Source: Pilatotrama ljubarskyi
Lineage: Eukaryota > Basidiomycota > Agaricomycetes > Polyporales > Polyporaceae
Length of the DNA stretch: 21,256 bases
NCBI GenBank assembly: GCA_022385805.1
Contig: MU277725.1
Span: forward strand, 6,446-27,701
Direction of reading: 5' to 3'
The notes under the pieces are model-generated. The model worked only from the letters and a program-made list of their open reading frames with translations. It ran no database searches and was not told the DNA's origin. This document shows positions 9,464 through 16,812 of this stretch, piece after piece; position 1 is the stretch's first letter; each line of letters opens with the position of its first letter. The position numbers were made by a program, and so were the translations under genes.

Positions 9464-10501
9464 TCATAGAGGATCGCCGTGGATCCGCACTCGGTACAAG
9501 CAGGTTGAGTTCCCGCCCCAATTACCCAGTATCTCCACCGCTAGAACTCCGAAGGACAGCTCACTATCGACGAACGGCCGGGATACAGGGAAGGTTTGGA
9601 TAGGGTTATCGGCGTGGATATCGTATACGAAAGACACCAGCTGCGCCCACTGCTGTTCCCGTGCAATAGTCGGAAAGCGTCTGTCGTAGTCGACGAGTCC
9701 CGCAGTCTTGAGAGATGCAAAGATGTCCTTGTTGCGAGTTCCTTCCAAGACGCCCCATAGTGTTATGTTCTTCGGCGCCCGCTCTATGTCAACTGCGATC
9801 TCACCAGGCAGATGCTCGACAGAGATGTGCGTGGGACGGAGGATGCGAGCAAGGCGTATGCCCAACTGAGAGGGTAAGGTGTTCATCGTCCAGCACTTGC
9901 CTGCGTGGACATCATCGTCGATGGCAATGCTTGGGTCGTCCTCCCTTGACGACAAGATGCTTCCTCGGGAGCCCGACGTGAGCTTCAGAGCAACACGACC
10001 ACCATGGGCGCGGAGAGCGTAATCGGGTCGCCCGCGACGGCCGGCTTGCTGCGCACGCATCGTCGATAAGACTACCTCTTCTATGGCCGCCTTCATAGCG
10101 GGGTTCAGGACATCTTTTGATCCGTTGACATCCATCGTCCAAGGCCAGCGCGACTTCAGGGCCAGTAGGGGAGAATTATGAGAGGATTGAGACTGCCGCA
10201 TTGTAGAGAAGGCGACGGCAAGGAGTAGAACAGCCAGGGCGGCAGGGAGGAAGACGGAGGCCCAGCTCCTGTTGCTCGCAGGCAAGACAGGCGATAGGTC
10301 TTGCTCATCCCTATCGGAGGAGATGGATGTGGTGGAGGCGAAGCGAGTGACCTTGCGCGAATCTAGGAGAACGTCGATGACCGGCTGAGTGAGAGTAGAA
10401 ATATACGTACAAGTAGGCTCTGCCGACCACGTCCTTGAATCTTCCCGGAGTGCGAATCTGCTCCCATCGAAGGGGGAGCCAGGATCCCTGACAGAGGACA
10501 T
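9464..10501 (-). CDS. SUN-domain single-pass membrane protein
   Basis: Model: complement of 9464-10362 and 10411-10501 (329 aa), one 48-nt intron with a GTACGT donor. SUN proteins sit in the inner nuclear membrane and bind KASH partners in the perinuclear space to link the nucleus to the cytoskeleton. Seen here: a 64-residue hydrophilic N-terminus that would face the nucleoplasm; one membrane segment at about 65-83 (FLPAALAVLLLAVAF); a linker with a short helical stretch near 120-135; and a C-terminal SUN domain at about 143-329. The domain opens with PDYALRAHGGRVAL, contains GKCWTM and LGIRLARILRPTHISVEH, and ends with ILGNWGGNSTCLYRVRIHG, the hallmark final strand of the fold. It is shorter than animal SUN proteins because the long coiled coil is absent. 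The start is the first ATG in the frame. It lies between the arms of the inverted repeat, so it appears to be transposon cargo or a captured host gene. Confidence 0.88.
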   Translation of the reverse strand: MSSVRDPGSPFDGSRFALREDSRTWSAEPTCTYISTLTQPVIDVLLDSRKVTRFASTTSISSDRDEQDLSPVLPASNRSWASVFLPAALAVLLLAVAFSTMRQSQSSHNSPLLALKSRWPWTMDVNGSKDVLNPAMKAAIEEVVLSTMRAQQAGRRGRPDYALRAHGGRVALKLTSGSRGSILSSREDDPSIAIDDDVHAGKCWTMNTLPSQLGIRLARILRPTHISVEHLPGEIAVDIERAPKNITLWGVLEGTRNKDIFASLKTAGLVDYDRRFPTIAREQQWAQLVSFVYDIHADNPIQTFPVSRPFVDSELSFGVLAVEILGNWGGNSTCLYRVRIHGDPL

Positions 10502-10560
10502 GTACGCGTGTGGCGACGAACGAAGAATTGTGAAGGTAGCAACAAGGAGTCTAGGGAGCT

Positions 10561-10578
10561 CAGCGCTCAAGCGCTCAG
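10561..10578. promoter_or_regulatory. AGCGCT motif pair upstream of the SUN gene
   Basis: CAGCGCTCAAGCGCTCAG lies about 60 bases upstream of the SUN gene start. A similar GAGCGCT pair lies upstream of the WD40 gene (13871-13892), and GAGCGCTTGAGCTC opens the left subterminal array near 5030. A shared site for an element-encoded regulator would explain this. The words are short and palindromic, so chance is not excluded. Confidence 0.3.
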
Positions 10579-10773
10579 TGGCGACGCGAGCTCTCGTGGG
10601 CGCTTAACCATGGGAGCGCCTAGGCGCAGCTTCAAGACCCGGGCGGCGGACCCCAAGTACGGCCCTCATGTCCAGGAATATTTCAGACTCCTCGCAGCAA
10701 GATGAGATCATAGAGTATATTGATTCGTAATAAGGTACATCCTGCACGTTCAGGTATCCTGCCCATATCCACG

Positions 10774-12025
10774 TCACATTCTCTCCAACGCTACTACGGA
10801 GGGAACTGTATACGATCGGTCTCCTGCAATGCAGAGCGTCAGGAAAAACAAGATCTCAGTAGTAGACAAGAGCCACCCACTAGAGGCCCGTCTAGATCCC
10901 CAGTCACCACCGACCCAGGACAAGGCTTGCTTCTTCGGCGTGATCGTCAGAATACGGCCGTCTGCGCGCTCATGCCCGAGCTCGATGGGCCGCCAGATCT
11001 CTTTGTCGTTGGTTCCCTCAACCACTCGTAGCCAGAACTGGTTACGTTCAGGGGTGCTGTGCCAGAAGACATCCCCTTGTCGTAGACCGCAAGTTGGAAG
11101 CAGAGGGGGAGGGCTTGCAATCTCATGCTGAGATTCGGTCTTGAACCACCAGGTATACTGCCGCCCGAGCAGGGCGTCGTGCTTGCCATTCCCTCGGATG
11201 GGATTCTTATGCCTGACCAGCTTGAGCTGACGTATTCATAGTGAGTGAGCTGTGACTATCCGAGCTTCCGTCGATGGTATGAGAGGACGCACCATGCCAG
11301 CCGCAGGAGCCTCAGGCGGGATGCTCACCGCATGACTACTCTCTGTCGGAGATATGGAGCTTCTTGAGTGAGACCTAGTAACACGCATAGTAGTCGCCGC
11401 CGTGGTCCTCGAAGCGGAACGTCGTGGATGTGGGGCACTTGAACGACTCATTTGAACGCCTCCGCTTCCACTTCTACGACCATCTCCACTTCCACCTGCA
11501 TCGCTCTCGCTCGTCGAATGCGCTTCATCCCAGGCAGTTGTCGTTGCACGCCGAGAGAGGAGCTCGGGGGGCGGAGAGGAAATGATAGAACTCAGCGACT
11601 GAGGCGTGGAAGCTTCATCGCTCCGAACGGGTGCGACTGATACTGAGCGCGTGAGAATACTCTTCGGCATGGGTCGTCCGTCTTCTTCTTTGATGCTGCT
11701 CGAGATGTGACTTCATCGGTACGATACGCATATAACAGAAGCAATCTATCACTTACCCTAATGATCTTGCAGGACCCATCGGGTTGATAGTCCGGAGAAC
11801 CATCGGGGCGGCGTTGCTACCGGGCGGCACACGAGCAGAAAACTGAAGCACTGTGGGCGGACGGGCGCGCACAACAGTGGAAGCAGAGAACGCATAGTTC
11901 GCCTCCGCTGGGTGTGGTGCTTTCGATAGGCAAAGCGAGAATATGAGGTAGAGAAATAAGAGAGCTGACAGGGCAATGCAGACGGACGGCAGGTACTCTG
12001 CCAGTGGCGCGTTGAGGACGTCCAT
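10774..12025 (-). CDS. Single-pass membrane protein, unknown function
   Basis: Model: complement of 10774-11226, 11293-11695, 11757-12025 (374 aa) with introns of 66 and 61 nt (GTGCGT and GTAAGT donors). Joins restore smooth sequence, for example GIKEEDGRPMPKSIL across the first junction. An N-terminal membrane segment lies at about 12-34 (PSVCIALSALLFLYLIFSLC). It is followed by FSASTVVRARPPTVLQF, a long Ser/Arg-rich low-complexity region, and a C-terminal globular part with VRHKNPIRGN, GRQYTWWFKTE, GLRQGDVFWH and RVVEGTNDKEIWRPIELG. I know similar architectures from other basidiomycetes but no assigned function. A second hydrophobic stretch near the end (TEILFFLTLCIAG) may be membrane-linked or may lie past a missed intron. 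It sits between the SUN and WD40 genes on the same strand, about 270 bases from the SUN start. Confidence 0.78.
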
Positions 12026-12192
12026 GATCGAGGTAAGAGGGAGACAGTCGCGTCGGCATCAATGCATACTAGTAGTAGCCTGTCTCGTGGCCAGCTAATG
12101 GCCGGCAGCTCGGTGCCCCATCACCTGTTATATCGTAACAAAGCACGGCGCCGTGACGCCACAGCATGGTCGACATGACCAACTCCGCTCGA

Positions 12193-13776
12193 TTACAAGG
12201 GGTATTCTGTAGAGGGGAATGGAAGATAGCCGAGCACAGATCGTCCAACTGCAGACCACCCCATTGCCACAGCCAGCACCAGCACCAGCGGAATACAAGC
12301 CAGCACCAGCAAAATACAAGCCCGCACTGCCCGCCAAGACAAAAACGCTTGTGCCGAGGAAGCCGTCAGCGCTCTGGACGAGGATGAGACACGCGGTCTA
12401 CCTATAGACGATCAACGTAAGCAGCGAGAGTGCGGGGAGCTATACCGGCAACCTACGAGTCTCTCTCGTTCTCCAGAGGATAGTAGAAGAGGGAGCACGG
12501 CGGTTGAAAAGGCCCGTAGCAACGAGGAACGTGTCCCGCTGCTCATCATAATGTGCCTATATTGGATATTAGAACCGCACAGCTGATCATCGCTGCACGT
12601 CGCAATAGGTGCTTACTGAGATGGCAAGGACGGACACCTCGCCTAAGGTACAGGCCGTATCATGAGCAACTCGTCAGCAACGGCAATGGTGGGAGAGAGA
12701 TACCGTCAAGGGTAAGTGACTGTTTCCTCCGCGAATACACATCCCAGATATTGACCTTCCCATTCGAGGTCCCACCCAAGAGGGCATGGTCGCCGTGCAG
12801 GAAACGTACAGGGACTGGCGGACCGTTACTTACATCCTGCTGAAATGAGAAAAGCGGCTCGAGTTCGACGAAGCCCTTGATTGCGAACAACTCGAAGCCG
12901 GTGAGCATGTTCGAGACGGCCAGTATGCGCCCGTCTTTCGTCAGACTCGCATCCGCGCTGGGCAGTATCTCAGTATGGATCGTAGCGAGTGATCCCTCGA
13001 CTGCTCACATGTGACCGGGCAAGGAAGTACCCCCTATACGAGACCAGGTATGCCCTTCGAACGCCCTGCGAAGAGGCTACATCAGTCTCGAAATGACTTG
13101 CTACGGCCACGAAACCTACGCAACACCGTGGCTCAAATACGTGACCAGCAAAACGAGCGGATAGGACATGCTCGCAGTCCAGTGCAAGCTGGACACGATG
13201 ATCTCACATGCGGTAGTATATGAACTTCGTCGAGGAGCACGAAGGTCTGCGGCAAGTTTCCAAGAACCTGCGGGGAGATCTGAATTGGGGAGGAGACGAG
13301 CGATGATGAAGTGTCATAGACTTACCAGCGGCCGTACGCTTCCAAACCTTGACCTCCTTGTGCGCGCCCGAGGCCAGGTATGTGCCATTGAAGGCGAGAC
13401 GTTCCACGGGGAATCTATGCGCCAGGAATCCCTCCAGTTGTATGAGTTTCTGCAGAACCCGAGCCGTGAGCTGTTACGGGAAACGGCGTAGGGATATGCA
13501 GCATACCGTGGAAATTGCTAACGTTGCGATGGTGCCGTCCTCCATCCCGCACACCAAACCCTCATCCGATCCCAGCCACGCGAACGAGAGGACGGGTGAC
13601 TTCCCCAAGAACACATAGAGTAGCTTACCAGAAACGACGTCCCACAGGCAGGCACGCCCATCCAGTCCTCCAGTAGCCAGTAACTGTCCGTGTCGACTGA
13701 AGGCGACCGTTGTGACGGCATCAGAGTGGGCTTCCGGGTGCACTAAGCGCAGATACTGCTGATATTCCAGTGGCAT
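12193..13776 (-). CDS. WD40-repeat protein with C-terminal membrane segment
   Basis: Model: complement of 12193-12401, 12457-12556, 12617-12642, 12704-12957, 13009-13065, 13120-13267, 13326-13449, 13507-13776 (eight exons, 395 aa). Seven introns of 51-61 nt all keep phase, and one exon is only 26 nt. WD40 blades are visible: TTVAFSRHGQLLATGGLDG with CLWDVVSGK (about 23-50), VERLAFNGTYLASGAHK with VKVWKR, SSLHWTASMS, ASLTKDGRILAVSNMLTGFE, ALLGGTSNGKVNIWDV, and TFLVATGLFNRRAPS with ILWR. The last exon adds a basic-serine linker and a membrane segment at about 352-376 (ACILLVLACIPLVLVLAVAM), leaving a roughly 19-residue tail. WD40 propellers are scaffolds; here the scaffold would be held on the cytoplasmic or nucleoplasmic face of a membrane. 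Start chosen at MPLEYQQYL. The partner is unknown. Confidence 0.83.
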
Positions 13777-14340
13777 CGATAGGGTGATAACAGGGAAACA
13801 GGGAGCAAAGAGTAGCACTGCAGAAGTGAGCCCTGTTCCGAGTCATGGATCATAGGTGGAGCGAACAAGGGCGCTGAGCGCTCGTGAGCGCTCCGGTTGC
13901 TGGGTGGTGGAGGCGCCCGGCGTAGCGGACCGATTCTGATTAATCAAAGTCGCGATGTCCCCTCTCGGGACCACGTCTGGGTAACTTCAAGCCTGAAAGC
14001 TGAGTACTCAGGCCTTGTCGAAGGCGTTGTTTCCGACCTTGTCTCCCTGGTACCTGATACCTTGTAATCACAGCACCTACCCAGAAACAATGCCTGTCTG
14101 ATGTTCACAGCTCGCGCACGAGCTCGAGGTTGATGGCGTGCCATAACGCTTACTCCGAGTCCTCCTCGAAACTCCAAGTCCAAGCTGAGGCGCAGACGAA
14201 CTCACTGCAAGCTGGCCTGCGCCACTGGATGTACCGTATAAATTCGGACGCATGGAGGCGCAACAACGGCACTCGAACACCCTCAGGCTCACGCTCTTGC
14301 GAGCTACCAGCTTATCCTCTGAGCACGCCCTCCAAGTACG
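13777..14340. promoter_or_regulatory. Divergent intergenic region between the two gene blocks
   Basis: The minus-strand block and the plus-strand block diverge here, so this about 560-base gap should hold both promoters. It contains a GCGCTGAGCGCTC / GTGAGCGCTC motif pair at 13871-13892, resembling the sequence upstream of the SUN gene, and AGCTCGCGCACGAGCTC at about 14109-14125, resembling the subterminal motif. A further exon of the F-box-like gene could also lie in the right part, but I could not find a phase-consistent one. Confidence 0.45.
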
Positions 14341-15483
14341 ATGCCTATCCCGTCTACTCCGACTCGCAGCCGACAACATGCGCGGCTCACCATGGTCAGA
14401 AATTCGGACAAATGCTCATTCATGTTGACTACTACTAACCTTCAAATCACCGCAGAGTGCGCATGCTGCCCCAATTCGGCGCGACATCAATCTGACGTCT
14501 TGCCGTGCACTGGAGGATTTCATATCCCTCGGTCACTATAACGGGAACATTGGCCGAGTTGTCGAAGACCTGAGGATCGCACTGCCCTTGAACCAAGGAT
14601 ACCCGGCACAAGCAGTCCGCAATGTGCTGCGGCTTACTCCCAACATCGAATGCTTGGTTCTCGACCTCCCTTCTGACTCCCCTGTGACCCTGCTCAACGG
14701 CTTGAACTTTCCGAATCTCCGTGTCTTCTTCACCAATCTTCCCCATCGTGTCCTGGTCTCCTTCCTAACCGCTCACTCTTCTCTCACCTCCTTGGCGCTT
14801 CGTGCGTGCGGACGCAGCGTCATATGCCCCCTCAATGGCCTCGAGCTCCACCATCTCGTGGACTTGCAATGCCCTTCCCGGTGCTTCGTCGGGATCGCAC
14901 GCGGTCCTTTGGCTACTGCAACCGTTAACCTCACCCGTCTCACCTCCATGGCAAATCTTGCGATACAAACCCTCGTCGCATCGCGCATACACACCCTCAC
15001 TGTCGACTGCTTTCCCTCCGACTACGACATACTCTCCCGCGTGGTCAATGCGGTCCCCAACCTGCGTAAGCTCAAGATCAACGAGAAATTTCAACCCCAG
15101 GTACGTGTTGCAGTAAGCAAGAGATCACTGTGTTGATCAACCTGCAGCGTCGACGCAATCATGCCCGCCGACCTTGGAATGACCTGCGCGGATGGCATCA
15201 GACCTTGATGCGGTTGAGGTCGCTCGAGGAATTGATGTTGCGCACTCTCGTCCCAGTATCCGGTCCGAGTCGGTCTGAAGCGCGTGTTGTCAACGGGTGG
15301 GCTCGAGGCGTCGGCCAGCATGCCGTTGTCCACCCCAGTCTCTTCTACATCGCCCTCATTCAGAAGGACAGCGCCCCCGGCTCTACCGGACAGCTGCTCA
15401 GCCACTGGTTCAAAGACCATATGGGTGTCTGGGGACGCGTTTCTGGTGCCGTTATCGGCCCTACCCATTCGTTTACTCTTTAA
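14341..15483 (+). CDS. F-box/LRR-like protein, N-terminus uncertain
   Basis: Model: 14341-14394, 14456-15100, 15148-15483 (344 aa). The introns are 61 nt (strong CTAAC branch point and CGCAG acceptor, weak GTCAGA donor) and 47 nt (GTACGT donor). The main exons read continuously through NLTSCRALEDFISL, ALPLNQGYPAQAVRNVLRL, TNLPHRVLVSFLTAHSS, DLQCPSRCFVGIARG, LRKLKINEK and RRPWNDLRGWHQTLMRL, with regularly spaced leucines typical of the LRR-like part of basidiomycete F-box proteins. F-box proteins select substrates for SCF ubiquitin ligases. The F-box itself, expected just before the NLTSCRALEDF block, is not visible. Either an upstream exon is missed or the copy is truncated. The assignment rests on general sequence character, so the family name is less certain than the existence of the gene. 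Confidence 0.62.
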
Positions 15484-15819
15484 CTCCTATGTACTCCGTC
15501 AATTCTCAGGTTGCCATGAAGTATTATGTGTTCTATGCCGTATGATTTGCTACTCTTATGCCATATATACAACTCATGTTCGGATATCGACTCCACGTAT
15601 ATGCACATTCTGTAGCTTGGACCTTCGCTGCCGATCGGCTGTTTCCGAGATAGCGTGCTCTCAAGCTCAGACTCGTACACGCGCTGTGCCACTGCTGCGC
15701 GCCTAGACCTCCTTTCTCCTTGGCCACCTAACTGCTTCCAGCACAATGTACCCTTCGATGAGCTCCTACACTGATCCCTCTCTCACCGTCTGCCTTCACT
15801 CTCGACGTGCTCACTCCTG
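15484..15819. other. Intergenic region with TATA-like word
   Basis: Between the F-box-like gene and the next plus-strand gene. TATATA at 15564-15569 is a plausible core promoter word for the following gene. A short frame starting with ATG at 15746 (MYPSMSSYTDPSLT) can be joined in phase to 15856 through a 68-nt GT..GAG intron. If real, it would replace the first 12 codons of the next gene's model. Confidence 0.4.
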
Positions 15820-16654
15820 ATGTCCCGCTCTTCCAAATGCCTTGCATGGTCTGAGCCTCCAACTCGGATTGCAACTCCCGATATCGCCGCATCTCCGTTC
15901 GAAGTCAAGGACGCAGGACGTGCCACAGTGGCTACTGGGATAGGGATGTCGAGTGTGTTTGAGGTACGCGTGCCGCCATCGCGGCATTCTGCTGTAGTGT
16001 GCAAGCCTGATACTCGGCTGAAGGACCCCTCGCTCGTTCTCAAGGACCACCTGGAAGCGCTTCGTTCCAAGGTCGTCACCTTACAGCTCGAGGTCACAAT
16101 CCTGAAGGCCCAGAGAGCTACGGATCGCAGCAAGATCGAACAGTATGAGCGTGAACTTGTCGGCCTTCGCGCCAATACACAAGAGCTCTGCCTACACCTT
16201 CGGCGAATGAGTCGGATTCTCGACGACCTTGAGGCGAGTCGGAAGGGTATGAACGAACTATCGGGCCATTGCGTGGCCCGACCTCCAGGTATGTTGTGAT
16301 GTCCACATCTACCGTTATTCTTTGCAGAGCACCAATGGCGAACAGTGGCGCGTGTCGGTACTCCTCAATTGCTCGTGACAATCATGCGCGGCCAGCTACA
16401 AGCTTCTGTGAGTAAGGAGTTGGTATGATACGACACGTTGTGCGGTTGACATATGATAACAGCGTACAGGATGGAACGCGTTCGTCTCGCTCTCAATGGC
16501 CGGTGTCACCTGCCTGCTGCACTATCGTGTGATCTCGCACGCCAGCGCGTGTGGGTGGCTCGCTTTTGGGTTGTGTTGTCTTTTGGGCCTCCTCGTGAAG
16601 CCACCTGGTGATCCCGCTGACGAGTACCCCTTCTGGGCGGCGCTCGATGTGTAG
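15820..16654 (+). CDS. Coiled-coil protein with C-terminal membrane hairpin, unknown function
   Basis: Model: 15820-16288, 16328-16407, 16463-16654 (246 aa), introns of 39 nt (GTATGT) and 55 nt (GTGAGT), all in phase. The middle (about 70-145) is a heptad-like coiled coil (SLVLKDHLEALRSKVVTLQ, KIEQYERELVGLRANTQEL). Then come WRTVARVGTPQLLVTIMRG, two hydrophobic stretches (AFVSLSMAGVTCLLHY and GWLAFGLCCLLGLLV), and a short tail VKPPGDPADEYPFWAALDV. Such a layout suits a membrane-anchored tether. Because a SUN gene is nearby I considered a KASH-like partner, but the tail does not end in the usual PPPX, so this is only a hypothesis. The 39-nt intron is unusually short, and the start is uncertain because of the alternative first exon at 15746. 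Confidence 0.68.
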
Positions 16655-16673
16655 CTCCACGTTCAATGCATGG

Positions 16674-16729
16674 CTACCTTGTTTGACGTCCGTGGCATGC
16701 CCGCCCTTGTTCTACCTTGTTTGATGTCC
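16674..16729. repeat. 18-bp direct repeat upstream of the transposase gene
   Basis: CTACCTTGTTTGACGTCC (16674-16691) recurs as CTACCTTGTTTGATGTCC (16712-16729), one mismatch, 38 bases apart. It lies between the end of the coiled-coil membrane gene and the transposase start at 16813. It could be a regulatory site pair or a local duplication. Confidence 0.6.
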
Positions 16730-16812
16730 ATCATGTATACAGCGCTGCCAGCCCTTCTTCCCCTCCTCAACACCCCCTCCACAACACAACACTCTGCTTC
16801 ACCAGTGGCTCG

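Noticed and set aside
12128..12337. Minus-strand frame with glycine/alanine-rich AGAGLYFAGAG repeats resembling a membrane protein
   Set aside because: It is out of phase with the WD40 gene. The in-phase reading of the same bases gives a better membrane segment and joins the previous exon correctly.
12219..12407. Plus-strand frame with PAPAEYKPAPAKYKPA repeats
   Set aside because: It is opposite the last WD40 exon, has no splice-consistent extension and no relatives that I recognise.
14130..14438. Plus-strand frame upstream of the F-box-like gene as its first exon
   Set aside because: Joining it to 14456 at the only plausible donor gives the wrong phase, and no F-box residues are visible in it.
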